Assembly: GCF_007018965.1 (NCBI RefSeq) | Contig: NZ_VJYZ01000004.1 | Location: 248,001-312,000 of the forward strand | DNA length: 64,000 bases | Source of the DNA: Paracoccus marinus | GTDB lineage: Bacteria; Pseudomonadota; Alphaproteobacteria; Rhodobacterales; Rhodobacteraceae | Direction of reading: 5' to 3' | Made by a program: the position numbers and the translations under genes | Shown: one piece after another, positions 16,649 to 25,743 of the stretch | How positions within the stretch are numbered: position 1 is the stretch's first letter | How the letters are laid out: each line of letters starts with the position of its first letter | Notes under the pieces: model-generated | Told to the model about the DNA's origin: nothing | Database searches by the model: none | What the model saw: the letters and a program-made list of their open reading frames with translations, nothing else

Positions 16649-17164
16649 ATGATTCGTGTTTTCCGGGCGCTTCTGGCGCTGTCGATGCTGGCCGCGCTGG
16701 CGGCCTGTGGCGGGTCCAAGCCCGTCTCGAAGTTCCGCAGCTACAGCGGCCCGCCCGTCACCCAGGTGTTCGTCGACAAGTCCGACCGCAAGCTGTACCT
16801 GCTGAGCGGCACCACGCTGCTGCGCGGCTACGAGGTCGACCTGGGCAACCAGCCGGTCGGCCACAAGCAGTTCGAAGGCGACGGCAAGACGCCCGAGGGG
16901 CTGTATTTCATCGCCCGCCAGAACCCCAACAGCCAGTATCACCTGTCGCTCGGCGTATCCTACCCCGACGTGACCGACGTGTCGCGTGCGATGGCCTTCG
17001 GGCAAAGCGCGGGCGGGGACATCATGATCCACGGGCGCGGGGCCTACGGCAATTCGGTCAACAAGCGCGACTGGACCGCGGGCTGCATCGCGGTGACCGA
17101 CGACGAGATCGAGGAAATCTTCGCCATGGTCCGCCCCGGCACGCCGATCCTCATCACGCCCTGA
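16649..17164 (+). CDS. L,D-transpeptidase (YkuD) family lipoprotein
   Basis: 171 residues. The signal sequence ends in a lipobox (MLAALAACGG), so it is probably an outer- or inner-membrane-anchored periplasmic lipoprotein. The YkuD core has TQVFVDKSDRKLYLLSG, DGKTPEGLYFIA, and the catalytic IMIHGRG...DWTAGCIAVTDDEI with the active-site cysteine in TAGC. Such enzymes make 3-3 peptidoglycan crosslinks or attach proteins to peptidoglycan; this short ErfK/YafK-like form is often of unknown substrate. The ATG follows GCAGAG. An intrinsic terminator lies 21 bp after the stop. Confidence 0.9.
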   Translation: MIRVFRALLALSMLAALAACGGSKPVSKFRSYSGPPVTQVFVDKSDRKLYLLSGTTLLRGYEVDLGNQPVGHKQFEGDGKTPEGLYFIARQNPNSQYHLSLGVSYPDVTDVSRAMAFGQSAGGDIMIHGRGAYGNSVNKRDWTAGCIAVTDDEIEEIFAMVRPGTPILITP

Positions 17165-17185
17165 GCGGGCCGGTCTTGCCTGAAC

Positions 17186-17217
17186 ACGGCGTCCCCTTGG
17201 GGGCGCCGTTTGCGTTT
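17186..17217 (+). terminator. Intrinsic terminator after the L,D-transpeptidase gene
   Basis: ACGGCGTCCCC pairs with GGGGGCGCCGT (11 bp with one G-U wobble) around a two-base loop, followed by TTTGCGTTT. It sits between the convergent L,D-transpeptidase and hrpB genes. The T-rich side is downstream on the plus strand, and the wobble pair also fits plus-strand RNA. Confidence 0.8.
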
Positions 17218-17224
17218 GCGGCGG

Positions 17225-19660
17225 TCAGGTGCCGCGCGGCTTGGCGCGCAGGGTCGGGTCGGCGACGGTCGGGTCCTCGGGCCAGACATGGCGGGGATAG
17301 CGGCCGCGCATTTCCTTCCTGACCTCGGCATAGGCACCGGCCCAGAAGCCCGGCAGGTCGGTCGTGACCGCGACCGGCTTGCCGCCCGGCGACAGCAGCG
17401 TCACCCGCAGCGGGCGGCGCCCGGCGGTCGGGTGGCGGGTGACGCCCAGCAGTTCCTGCAACCGCGCCTCGATCGTGGGCGTCTCGGCGTCGTAGTCGAT
17501 GGGCACGCGGCGGCCGAGCGGGGTGGTGAAATGGGCGGGGGCGGCCTCGTCCAGACGGCGCTGGCCGTCCCAGCCGATCAACGCCTTGAGCGGCTCCGTC
17601 AGGTCGAGCGCGCGCAGGTCGGCGGCGGTGCGGGCGCGGGTGAGATACGGGATCAGCCAGCCGGGGTCCGACAGCAGCGCATCGTCGCCCGCGTCCGGCA
17701 TCCCGTCCACCAGCAGCATCCGCGCCCGCAGGCGGCGGGCGGCGGCGGTCCACGGCAGGCCGATGTCGCGCAGGCCGTCAAAGGCGGCGGCGGCCAGCGC
17801 CTGCGGGTCGGGGTCGTCGAGCGGCCGTTCGCCCAGCAGCAGCGCGCCCAGCCGTTCCTGCGCCCGCGCGATTACCCGCCCGTCGCGGCGTGACCATTCG
17901 ACAACGGGCGTGGTGGCGATCCGGTCGCCGTAAAGCGCGCGCAGTTCCGCGTCATCAAGCGCCGCGCCGATCCGCACCCGCGCCTCGCGCACGTCGCCGT
18001 CAAGGTCAACCGCCACGATCAGCCGCGACGCGCCCAAGGGATCGCCCTCGTCCACAACCGCGCCCTTGCCGCCCGACAGCACAAAGCGCGGCGCGTCACC
18101 GCGGCGGCGCAGGCCGATCCGGTCGGGATAGGCAAGCGCGGCCATCGCGGCTGGCGAAAGGTCGCTGCCGCCCGAAACCATCCGGCGCAGGCGCTTCGCC
18201 TCGGCCCCCACCCGGTCCAGCGTGGCGCGGTCCGGCGTGTAGGGGTGGCGGGCGGCGAAGCCGCGCGGGTCGGCCAGCGCCTGCAATCGCAGCGACAGGT
18301 CGGCGGGCGCGCCACGGATCGGGTCGCGCTCGGCCATCAGCGCGGCAAGGGCGGCGGCGGCCGGGCCCGCGACCAGCAGCATGTGGGCCAGGCGCGGGTG
18401 CAGCGGCAGCGCCGCCACCGCGCGGCCATGGGGCGTGATCCGGCCCGCGCCGTCCAGCGCGCCCAGGGCCGCCAACAGCGCCCGCGCCTCGGCCAGCGCG
18501 GGCGCGGGCGGCGGGGTAAGGAAGCACAGCCCGTCATCGGACCCCCAGGCCGCGAGTTCCAACGCGAGGCCGGTCAGGTCGGCGGTCGCGATCTCGGGCG
18601 GGGCAAAGGCGGGCAGCGCCCCTTCCTCGGCCCGCGCCCACATGCGGTAGCAGATGCCCGGCGCGGTCCGCCCGGCGCGGCCCCGGCGCTGGTCGGCCTC
18701 GGCCCGGCTCGCGCGTTCGGTGACGAGCCGGGTCATGCCCGAGCCGGGATCGAACCGGGCGCGGCGGGCGCGGCCCGCGTCCACCACCACCCTGACGCCC
18801 GGGATGGTGAGCGAGGTTTCCGCAATCGACGTGGCCAGCACGATCCGCCTGCGCGCGCCCGGCGGGGCCAGCGCACGGCCCTGCGCGGCAAGGTCCATCG
18901 CGCCGAACAAGGGGGCGATTTCGACGTCTGCGCCCAGCATGGCGGGCAGCATGGCGGCGACGCGCCGGATCTCGCCCTCGCCCGGAAGAAAGGCGAGGAT
19001 GGTGCCGCCGGGGTCCGCGCGCGTGGCGGCCTCGGCCTCGGCGATGAGTTGCGCGGCCTGGGGGATCAGGCGCGCGCCGGCGGGAAGCGGGCGGGGCAGC
19101 CAGCGGGTCTCCACGGGAAAGGCGCGGCCTTCGGAGCGGATGTCGGGGGCGTCGTCCAGCAGCGCGGCGACGGGTTCGGCGTCCAGCGTCGCGGACATCA
19201 CGACGATGGCGAGGTCGGGGCGCAGCGCGGCCCGCGCCTCCCACGCCAGCGCGAGGCCGAGGTCTGCGTTGAGGCTGCGCTCGTGGAACTCGTCGAAGAT
19301 CAGGCAGCCGACGCCGGGCAGGTCGGGGTCGGACTGGATCATGCGGGTCAGGATGCCCTCGGTCACGACCTCGATCCGGCGGCCGGGGACGGACTGGCCG
19401 CGGACCCGGAAGCCGACGGTGCCGCCGGGGGATTCGCCCAGCGTTTCCGCCATGCGGGCGGCGGCGGCGCGGGCGGCGAGGCGGCGGGGTTCCAGCATGA
19501 CGATGCGGCCGGGGATGATGTCGAGGAGCGCGAGGGGGACGCGCGTGGTCTTGCCGGCGCCGGGGGGCGCTATGAGGACCGCGCGGCCGTGGTCCGCGAC
19601 CGCGCGGCGAAGCGCGGGGAGCGCGTCGTCGATGGGAAGGGGGGCTGGGGGCGCGGCCAT
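17225..19660 (-). CDS. hrpB: ATP-dependent helicase HrpB (DExH family)
   Basis: 811 residues, the usual HrpB length. It has Walker A PPGAGKTTRVP (residues 32-42), the DEAH-type box IFDEFHERS, MSATLD, LATSIAETSLTIPGV and RRGRAGRTAPG, then a helicase-associated region and the HrpB C-terminal domain. HrpB is a DEAH-box RNA helicase-like protein of uncertain cellular role. The ATG at 19660 gives MAAPPAPLPIDDALPALR, the family start; the frame continues upstream into the noncoding repeat array, which is not part of the protein. No clear Shine-Dalgarno is seen. It converges with the L,D-transpeptidase gene. Confidence 0.93.
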   Translation of the reverse strand: MAAPPAPLPIDDALPALRRAVADHGRAVLIAPPGAGKTTRVPLALLDIIPGRIVMLEPRRLAARAAAARMAETLGESPGGTVGFRVRGQSVPGRRIEVVTEGILTRMIQSDPDLPGVGCLIFDEFHERSLNADLGLALAWEARAALRPDLAIVVMSATLDAEPVAALLDDAPDIRSEGRAFPVETRWLPRPLPAGARLIPQAAQLIAEAEAATRADPGGTILAFLPGEGEIRRVAAMLPAMLGADVEIAPLFGAMDLAAQGRALAPPGARRRIVLATSIAETSLTIPGVRVVVDAGRARRARFDPGSGMTRLVTERASRAEADQRRGRAGRTAPGICYRMWARAEEGALPAFAPPEIATADLTGLALELAAWGSDDGLCFLTPPPAPALAEARALLAALGALDGAGRITPHGRAVAALPLHPRLAHMLLVAGPAAAALAALMAERDPIRGAPADLSLRLQALADPRGFAARHPYTPDRATLDRVGAEAKRLRRMVSGGSDLSPAAMAALAYPDRIGLRRRGDAPRFVLSGGKGAVVDEGDPLGASRLIVAVDLDGDVREARVRIGAALDDAELRALYGDRIATTPVVEWSRRDGRVIARAQERLGALLLGERPLDDPDPQALAAAAFDGLRDIGLPWTAAARRLRARMLLVDGMPDAGDDALLSDPGWLIPYLTRARTAADLRALDLTEPLKALIGWDGQRRLDEAAPAHFTTPLGRRVPIDYDAETPTIEARLQELLGVTRHPTAGRRPLRVTLLSPGGKPVAVTTDLPGFWAGAYAEVRKEMRGRYPRHVWPEDPTVADPTLRAKPRGT

Positions 19661-19825
19661 GCGGGGGGTTTGCCCGGAAAGCGGGGGCGATGCCAGCGGG
19701 GGCGTTGGCGCTGGAGGAGCGGGTGGTGAGGTTGCGATCCGGGCGGGTGCGCGGCGAGGGAGCTTAGGGGGTGCGCGCGCCTGCCGGTGGCCGGGCAGGT
19801 CGAGGGACTGACGGGCGTCAGTCGT

Positions 19826-20400
19826 TGACAGCGGCCCCGCTGAAGGAAACGGGCCACAAGCCCGTTTCCGGGCGGTCCCTCGACGCCAGTACTCCGGAGG
19901 GACGCGTCCGCCCGGGTGGGTGCGAACGCACCCGCCTGAGGGCGGGCGGGCGCGTCCCGGTCTGCTTTGGGCAGACCGGGGGGTGGATCGCAGAGCCGGG
20001 GCCAAGATGAACGGGCGGCAATGCCTGACAGCGGTCCTGCTGAAGGAAACGGGTCACGAACCCGTTTCCGAGCGGTCCCCCGAAGTGAGCACTTCGGAGG
20101 GACGCGCCCGCCTGTTGGGTGCGAACGCACCCGCCAAGGGGCGGGCGGGCGCGTCCCGGTCCGCTTTGAGCGGACCGGAGGGTGGATCGAAGGACCGGGG
20201 TCAGAGCTTGAAGCGGGCTGCCATACCTGACAGCGGCACTGCTGAGGAAAACGGGCCACGAGCCCGTTTCCGTGCGGCCCCTCGACGCCAGCACTTCGGA
20301 GGGACGCGCACGCCTGGTGGGTGCGAACGCACCCGCCGGGGGCGGGCGGGCGCGTCCCGGTCCGCTTTGGGCGGACCGGAGGGTGGATCGAAGGACCGAC
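19826..20400 (+). repeat. Tandem array of three ~200-nt multi-hairpin units (array 1)
   Basis: Three units begin with TGACAGCGG at 19826, 20026 and 20228 (periods 200 and 202). Each has hairpin A (GGAAACGGGC pairing with GCCCGTTTCC), a long outer stem B (GGGACGCG to CGCGTCCC, extending to 14 bp in unit 2 at 20099-20112/20144-20157) enclosing GGGTGC-GAAC-GCACCC, and hairpin C (CCGGTCCGC to GCGGACCGG). Between units, paired positions change together: the A closing pair is C-G in unit 1 and T-A in unit 2, and hairpin C has GTCTGC/GCAGAC in unit 1. The array fills most of the 879-bp hrpB-ycjX spacer; I see nothing else at 19661-19825 or 20401-20539. ORFs crossing it change frame from unit to unit. 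Confidence 0.92.
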
Positions 20401-20539
20401 ACCGGCAACCCCATGCGGAAGAACGGGTCCCCCGGACAGCCACCCCACCCCCCATCGGAACCTTGCCGCCCGGCCGTCCGTTCTACAGGCTCCTGACGCG
20501 CGCCGTGATCCGCGCGTCCACGACCGGCGAAAGGTATCC

Positions 20540-21925
20540 ATGGGACTGAGCGACGCTGCCGAGGGAATTGCCCGGGGTCTGGGGCTGGCCGATCCGGTCG
20601 TGCGGCTCGGCGTCACCGGGCTCTCGCGGGCGGGCAAGACGGTGTTCATCACCTCGCTGGTCGCGAACCTGCTGGACCGGGGCCGCATGCCCGCGCTCCG
20701 CGCCGCGTCCGACGGCACCATCCAAGGCGCGTGGCTGCAGCCGCAGCCCGACGACACCGTCCCGCGCTTCGACTACGAACGCCACCTTTCCGCCCTCACC
20801 GGCCCCGACCCCCACTGGCCAGAAGGCACGCGCCACGTCAGCCAGCTGCGCCTGTCGCTGCGGGTGCGCCCGCGCGGCGTCACCGGCGCGCTGCGGGGCC
20901 TGCGGACGATCCATCTCGACATCGTGGACTACCCCGGCGAGTGGCTTCTGGACTTGCGGCTGATGGACAAGTCCTTCGCCGAATGGTCGGCGGAAGTGCT
21001 GGACCGGATGCAGGGCCGCCCCGGCGCGGATGCGTTCATGCAGGCCCTCGCCGCTACCGACCCGCAGAAAGCCTTTGCCGAACCCGAGGCGCAGCGCCTC
21101 GCCGCCGCCTATACCGCGCATCTGCACGCCTCGCGCAATGCCGGATTTTCCGACTGCACGCCGGGCCGGTTCCTGCTGCCGGGCGAGCTGGACGGGTCGC
21201 CCGCGCTGACCTTCGCGCCGATGCCGCCGCCAGATGAAGGCCGCCCCGGCCCGGTCTGGCGCGAGTTCCAGCGCCGCTTCGACGCCTACAAGGCCCGGGT
21301 CGTGCGCCCCTTCTTCCGCGACCACTTCGCCCGGATCGACCGGCAGGTGGTGCTGACCGACGTGCTGGGCGCGATCCACGCGGGTCCGCCCGCGGTCGAC
21401 GACATGCGCCGCGCCATGGCCGATATCCTGTCGGCCTTCCGCCCCGGTCGCGCGGGGTGGCTGGCGCAGATCCTGGGCACCCGGCGGGTCGAACGCATCC
21501 TCTTCGCCGCGACCAAGGCCGACCACCTGCACCACGTCCAGCACCAGCGGCTGGCGAACATCCTGACCGCGATGCTGCGCGAGGCGCGCGACCGCGCCGA
21601 TTTCCAGGGCGCGCGGACCGAGGCGATGGCGATCGCCGCCCTTCGCACCACGACCGAAGAGGTGATCCACCAGGACGGCCAGGACCTGCCCGCGGTGCGC
21701 GGCACGCTGATGGACGGGCGCGAGGCCGCGCTTTATCCGGGCGAGCTGCCCGACAACCCGGCCGCGCTGATCGACCCGGCGCGCGGCGGGGCGGACCGCT
21801 GGCTGGACGCGGATTACGCGATCATGAACTTCGCCCCCGCCCCCGCCACGCTGCGGCCCGGCGACGGCCCGCCCCATATCCGCATGGACCGCGCGGCCGA
21901 GTTCCTGATCGGGGACCGGCTGTGA
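20540..21925 (+). CDS. YcjX family P-loop protein (DUF463)
   Basis: 461 residues with an N-terminal P-loop VTGLSRAGKTVFITSLVANL and the family motif IHLDIVDYPGEWLLDLRLM, plus ILFAATKADHLHHVQHQRL (an NKxD-like motif). This is the YcjX/DUF463 family of predicted NTPases, induced with heat-shock or membrane stress in enterobacteria; the biochemical role is unknown. The ATG at 20540 has GAAAGG upstream and opens with MGLSDAAEGIARGLGLADP; longer frames run back into the repeat array. It is followed 15 nt later by a YcjF-like membrane protein, the normal ycjX-ycjF pairing. Confidence 0.92.
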   Translation: MGLSDAAEGIARGLGLADPVVRLGVTGLSRAGKTVFITSLVANLLDRGRMPALRAASDGTIQGAWLQPQPDDTVPRFDYERHLSALTGPDPHWPEGTRHVSQLRLSLRVRPRGVTGALRGLRTIHLDIVDYPGEWLLDLRLMDKSFAEWSAEVLDRMQGRPGADAFMQALAATDPQKAFAEPEAQRLAAAYTAHLHASRNAGFSDCTPGRFLLPGELDGSPALTFAPMPPPDEGRPGPVWREFQRRFDAYKARVVRPFFRDHFARIDRQVVLTDVLGAIHAGPPAVDDMRRAMADILSAFRPGRAGWLAQILGTRRVERILFAATKADHLHHVQHQRLANILTAMLREARDRADFQGARTEAMAIAALRTTTEEVIHQDGQDLPAVRGTLMDGREAALYPGELPDNPAALIDPARGGADRWLDADYAIMNFAPAPATLRPGDGPPHIRMDRAAEFLIGDRL

Positions 21926-21940
21926 GCGCGCGCGGAACGG

Positions 21941-23251
21941 ATGCGGGGGCGCCAAATGCCTGACACCCCGAAACCGCCCGGCACCCCCACGGTCCCGTCC
22001 TCGGCGCCATCCCGCCGCGGGCCGGTGCTGATCGACTACGGCACCGCGCCGGGTACCGCGCCGGGCACCCCGCAGCGCGTCCGGCCGCCCGCCCCAGTGC
22101 TGAGCGAACGGGCCGCGCCGCCCTTGCTGCACGACGTCCACTGGACCGAGGGCGCGGGCGAACGCCGTGCCGCCACGCCGCCCGCCGATGCCGGGGCCCA
22201 GCCGCCGGTCAACGCCGAACGCCGCGCAGCACCGGGCAGCCGCGACACCCGCGACGCGCGCGCGCCCCGCGGGCAAAGCCGCGCCCCCTCGCCCGCCGAC
22301 GCGCCCCCGATCGACGACGGCACGCCGGTCGGCACCCTGCCGCAGCCGCGCACCATGCAGATGGTGACCCGGATCGTCGGCGCCGGGCCGTCGCCGGTGA
22401 CCAGGTTCTTCCTCAACTCGCTGGCGGCGCTGCTGACGTTCCTTCTGTCGATGGCGGCGCTGGATTTCTTTGACCGGCTGATGGCGCGCAGCCCGGTCCT
22501 CGGCTGGATCGGGGTCGCGCTGCTGGGCGCGTTCACGCTGGCCGCGCTGGCGGTGGGGGTGCGCGAATACGCGGCCTGGGCGCGGTTTGCCAGGATCGAC
22601 GCGGTGCAGAGGCAGGCGGCCGCCGCGCTGGCCACCAACGACCTTGCCGCCGCGCAGGCGACGGTGGACCGGCTGTTGTCGCTTTATGCCGCGCGCCCCG
22701 AACTGGAATGGGGCCGCACCCGCATCCGCGAGCGCCGGGGCGAAAGCTTCGACGCATCCACCGTGCTGGCGCTGGCGGAAACGGAACTGCTCGCGCCCCT
22801 CGACCAGCAGGCGCGGCGCGAGATCGAGGCGGCGGCCCGCACCGTCGCCGCCGCGACCGCGCTGATCCCGCTGGCGCTGGCCGACGTGGCGGCCGCGCTG
22901 GCCGCGAACCTGCGGATGATCCGGCGGATGGCTGAAATCTACGGCGGCCGCGCGGGCGCGGTGGGGGGCTGGCGGCTTGCCCGGACCGTGATCGCGCATC
23001 TGGTCGCCACGGGCGCGGTCGCGGCGGGCGACGACCTGATCCACACCGTCGCGGGCGGGGGCGTCCTGGCCAAGGTCAGCCGCCGCTTCGGCGAAGGGGT
23101 GGTCAACGGCGCGCTCACCGCCCGCGTCGGCGTCGCCGCAATGGAGGTGTGCCGGCCGATGCCGTTCCTGTCCCAGCCCCGTCCACGGGTCGGGAACCTG
23201 GTGTCGCGCGGCCTGGCAGGGCTGTTCGGCAGCGACGCCGCGGGGAAGTGA
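21941..23251 (+). CDS. YcjF-like membrane protein (DUF697, TIGR01620 family)
   Basis: 436 residues. A proline/alanine-rich, probably disordered cytoplasmic N-terminus of ~140 residues precedes two adjacent membrane segments (FFLNSLAALLTFLLSMAAL and VLGWIGVALLGAFTLAALAV). A C-terminal DUF697-type domain follows, with LIPLALADVAAALAANLRMI and RRFGEGVVNGALTARVGVAA. It pairs with YcjX next door; the two are likely one membrane-associated stress system. The ATG at 21941 has GGAAC nearby; an ATG at 21956 (MPDTPKPP) is an equally possible start. Confidence 0.88.
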   Translation: MRGRQMPDTPKPPGTPTVPSSAPSRRGPVLIDYGTAPGTAPGTPQRVRPPAPVLSERAAPPLLHDVHWTEGAGERRAATPPADAGAQPPVNAERRAAPGSRDTRDARAPRGQSRAPSPADAPPIDDGTPVGTLPQPRTMQMVTRIVGAGPSPVTRFFLNSLAALLTFLLSMAALDFFDRLMARSPVLGWIGVALLGAFTLAALAVGVREYAAWARFARIDAVQRQAAAALATNDLAAAQATVDRLLSLYAARPELEWGRTRIRERRGESFDASTVLALAETELLAPLDQQARREIEAAARTVAAATALIPLALADVAAALAANLRMIRRMAEIYGGRAGAVGGWRLARTVIAHLVATGAVAAGDDLIHTVAGGGVLAKVSRRFGEGVVNGALTARVGVAAMEVCRPMPFLSQPRPRVGNLVSRGLAGLFGSDAAGK

Positions 23252-23342
23252 GGCCCAGACCCTGGCCCGGCCTCCACCCCCTGCCGCAGCCGTGACCGCC
23301 CCGCCCCTTTCCGTCGCCCGGCCGACCCGCTAGCCTGCGCGC

Positions 23343-23978
23343 ATGAAGTGGAACCTGCCCAACGCCCTGACCGTCCTTCGACTTCTGGCCGCGCCGGGCG
23401 TGCCGCTGATGTTCCTGTTCGTCAGCCGCCCCTTCGCCGATTTCGCGGCACTCGCGCTCTTCGTCCTGGCCGCCGTCACCGACTGGTTCGACGGCTACAT
23501 CGCCCGCGCCTGGGGACAGGAAAGCCGCTTCGGCGCGGCCATGGACCCGATCGCGGACAAGGCGATGGTGGTAATCGCGCTGGTGGTGATGACCGGCTAT
23601 TCCGGCATGAACCCCTGGCTGATCCTGCCCGTCACGGTGATCCTGTTCCGCGAGGTGTTCGTCAGCGGCCTGCGCGAGTTCCTGGGCGCCGACGCGGGCA
23701 AGCTGAAGGTCACCAAGCTCGCCAAGTGGAAGACGACGGCGCAGATGGTCGCGATCTCGTTCATGTTCCTGGGCACGGGGCTCGACTTCTACGAAAGCGG
23801 CCGCCCTCCCTTGGTGGGCGAGACGCGGCTGCCGTGGTCGGACGACTGGTCGGACCTCGCGACGCAGATCGGCATGGTGATGATCTGGGCGGCGGCGATC
23901 CTGACCGCGATCACGGGCTGGGACTATTTCGTCAAGGCGCGGCCGTGGCTGCGCGACGACGGGCCGGGCGCGCGATGA
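23343..23978 (+). CDS. pgsA: CDP-diacylglycerol--glycerol-3-phosphate 3-phosphatidyltransferase
   Basis: 211 residues with the CDP-alcohol phosphotransferase signature DGYIARAW...SRFGAAMDPIAD (DGx2ARx8Gx3Dx3D) near residue 51 and about five membrane segments. It makes phosphatidylglycerol phosphate, the committed step of phosphatidylglycerol and cardiolipin synthesis, in the inner membrane. The start MKWNLPNALTVLRLLAAPG is family-like. No Shine-Dalgarno is seen; a weak promoter (TTTCCG at 23308, TAGCCT at 23331) would put the transcript start at the ATG, so it may be leaderless. The stop overlaps moaD by ATGA. Confidence 0.94.
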   Translation: MKWNLPNALTVLRLLAAPGVPLMFLFVSRPFADFAALALFVLAAVTDWFDGYIARAWGQESRFGAAMDPIADKAMVVIALVVMTGYSGMNPWLILPVTVILFREVFVSGLREFLGADAGKLKVTKLAKWKTTAQMVAISFMFLGTGLDFYESGRPPLVGETRLPWSDDWSDLATQIGMVMIWAAAILTAITGWDYFVKARPWLRDDGPGAR

Positions 23979-24241
23979 CGATGCAGGTGGCGGCGATCGA
24001 CGTGCTGTATTTCGCGTGGTTGCGCGAACGGATCGGGGTGCCGCGCGAGCGGGTGGAAACCTCGGCTGCCACCGTCCGCGACCTGGTGGCGGAACTCGCG
24101 GGCCGGGACGACTGGCACGCCGCCGCGCTGTCCGACATGGACGCCGTCCGCGTCGCGGTGGACCAGCGGCTGGCCGACATGGACGCGCCGCTCGCGGGCG
24201 CGCGCGAGGTCGCGTTCTTTCCGCCGATGACCGGGGGCTGA
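23975..24241 (+). CDS. moaD: Molybdopterin synthase small (sulfur carrier) subunit
   Basis: 88 residues of ubiquitin-like fold beginning MTMQVAAIDVLYFAWLRERI and ending FFPPMTGG, with the C-terminal Gly-Gly that is thiocarboxylated. It donates sulfur to precursor Z in molybdenum-cofactor synthesis. Its ATG overlaps the pgsA stop by 4 nt and moaE begins 3 nt after its stop, so all three are coupled. The pgsA-moaD-moaE order is frequent in Rhodobacteraceae as far as I know. Confidence 0.92.
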   Translation: MTMQVAAIDVLYFAWLRERIGVPRERVETSAATVRDLVAELAGRDDWHAAALSDMDAVRVAVDQRLADMDAPLAGAREVAFFPPMTGG

Positions 24242-24244
24242 GCG

Positions 24245-24682
24245 GTGGGCCCCCGCGTCATCGTGCAGGATGCGCCGTTCGACGCGGCGTCGCTGCTGGA
24301 CGGGTTCGGCGCGGGGGCGGGGGCGGTCGTCACCTTCTCGGGCCTCGTGCGCGCCGATGACGGGCTGGTCGCGCTGGAAATCGAACACTATCCCGGCATG
24401 ACCGAAGCGGCGCTGTCGGACCACGCGCGGAACGCGGTCGAGCGTTTCGCGCTGACCGACGCGCTGGTCGTCCACCGTTTCGGCCGGATCGAGGTCGGCG
24501 CGGCGATCATGATGGTCGCCACCGCCGCCCCCCACCGCCGCGCGGCGTTCGAGGCGGCCGATTTCCTGATGGACTGGCTGAAATCCCGCGCCCCGTTCTG
24601 GAAACGCGAGATCGGCGCCGAGGGCCCGCGCGGCTGGGTCGCGGCCAAGGACGCCGACGAGGCCGCGCTGACCCGCTGGTAG
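24245..24682 (+). CDS. moaE: Molybdopterin synthase catalytic subunit
   Basis: 145 residues from a GTG. Family motifs are VVTFSGLVRADDG, LEIEHYPGMTE, HRFGRIEVG, AAPHRRAAFEA and the C-terminal LKSRAPFWKREI with the active-site lysine in FWKRE. Together with MoaD it forms the molybdopterin synthase heterotetramer in the cytoplasm. GTG use and the 3-nt gap to moaD suggest translational coupling. Confidence 0.94.
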   Translation: MGPRVIVQDAPFDAASLLDGFGAGAGAVVTFSGLVRADDGLVALEIEHYPGMTEAALSDHARNAVERFALTDALVVHRFGRIEVGAAIMMVATAAPHRRAAFEAADFLMDWLKSRAPFWKREIGAEGPRGWVAAKDADEAALTRW

Positions 24683-24726
24683 GGGCCGCCGCCTGCGCTG
24701 CGCGGCCCGCCCCGGGCACCGCTTCG

Positions 24727-24755
24727 TTGCAATTCCCCGCCCTCCCCAGCATATA
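24727..24755 (+). promoter_or_regulatory. Candidate promoter for accA
   Basis: TTGCAA at 24727-24732 and CATATA at 24750-24755 are 17 nt apart. Initiation near 24762 would leave a ~22-nt leader with GGGAAAAGG before the ATG at 24784. Hexamers and spacing fit a sigma-70-type promoter. Confidence 0.6.
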
Positions 24756-24783
24756 GGGCCGCGAACAGGGAAAAGGCGCCGCC

Positions 24784-25743
24784 ATGACTTATCTGGAGTT
24801 CGAAAAGCCGCTCGCCGACCTCGAGGGCAAGGCCGAGGAACTGCGCGCGCTCGCGCGCAAGGGCGAGGGCGTGGACCTGGAAAAGGAAGCCGCGGCGCTG
24901 GACAAGAAGGCGGCGGACCAGCTGCGCGAGCTGTACCGGACGCTCGATCCATGGCGCAAGACGCTGGTCGCGCGCCACCCCGACCGCCCCCACTGCCGCG
25001 ACTACGTGGACGCGCTGTTTTCCGAATGGACCCCGCTCGCGGGCGACCGCACCTTCGGCGACGACCACGCGGTGATGGGCGGCCTCGCCCGGTTCCGCGA
25101 CCAGGCGGTAGTGGTGATCGGCCACGAAAAGGGCAACGACACCAAGTCGCGCATCTTCCGCAACTTCGGCATGGCCCGCCCCGAGGGGTACCGCAAGGCG
25201 ATCCGCCTGATGGACATGGCCGACCGCTTCCGCCTGCCGGTCATCACGCTGGTGGACACCCCCGGCGCCTATCCCGGCAAGGGCGCCGAGGAACGCGGCC
25301 AGTCCGAGGCGATCGCGCGCGCGACGGAAAAATGCCTGCAGATCGGGGTGCCGCTCGTCAGCGTCATCATCGGCGAGGGCGGGTCGGGCGGCGCGGTCGC
25401 GTTCGCGACAGCCGACCGGGTGGCGATGCTGGAACATTCGATCTATTCGGTGATCTCGCCCGAGGGCTGCGCCTCGATCCTGTGGAAGGACGCCGACAAG
25501 ATGCGCGAGGCGGCCGAGGCGCTGAAGCTGACCGCGCAGGACCTGAAGAAACTGGGCGTGATCGACGCGATCATCCCCGAACCCCTGGGCGGCGCACAAC
25601 GCGCGCCCGCCGACGCGGTGACCGAAGTCGGCCGCGAGATCGCGCGGCTGCTGAGCGAGCTGAAGGACCGCAAACCCGCCGAGCTGATCCGCGCGCGGCG
25701 GCAGAAGTTCCTGGACATGGGGTCGAGGGGGCTGGCGGCCTGA
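24784..25743 (+). CDS. accA: Acetyl-CoA carboxylase carboxyltransferase subunit alpha
   Basis: 319 residues, the normal AccA length. The N-terminal coiled-coil ([20 protein letters not shown]) is followed by the carboxyltransferase core with [40 protein letters not shown] and [20 protein letters not shown], which form the oxyanion-binding and CoA site. With AccD it transfers carboxyl from biotin to acetyl-CoA, giving malonyl-CoA for fatty-acid synthesis. It has its own promoter and a good GGGAAAAGG leader. Confidence 0.96.
   Translation: MTYLEFEKPLADLEGKAEELRALARKGEGVDLEKEAAALDKKAADQLRELYRTLDPWRKTLVARHPDRPHCRDYVDALFSEWTPLAGDRTFGDDHAVMGGLARFRDQAVVVIGHEKGNDTKSRIFRNFGMARPEGYRKAIRLMDMADRFRLPVITLVDTPGAYPGKGAEERGQSEAIARATEKCLQIGVPLVSVIIGEGGSGGAVAFATADRVAMLEHSIYSVISPEGCASILWKDADKMREAAEALKLTAQDLKKLGVIDAIIPEPLGGAQRAPADAVTEVGREIARLLSELKDRKPAELIRARRQKFLDMGSRGLAA

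Noticed and set aside
19826..20400. CRISPR array
   Set aside because: Units are ~200 nt with near-identical content throughout; there is no short repeat/unique spacer alternation and no cas genes in the window.
19570..20757. 395-residue minus-strand frame across array 1
   Set aside because: Crosses hrpB antisense-free spacer, the repeat units and ycjX antisense; unit periods of 200 and 202 do not keep a protein repeat in frame.
20483..23044. 853-codon minus-strand frame
   Set aside because: Antisense shadow of ycjX and ycjF-like genes with no recognisable domain.
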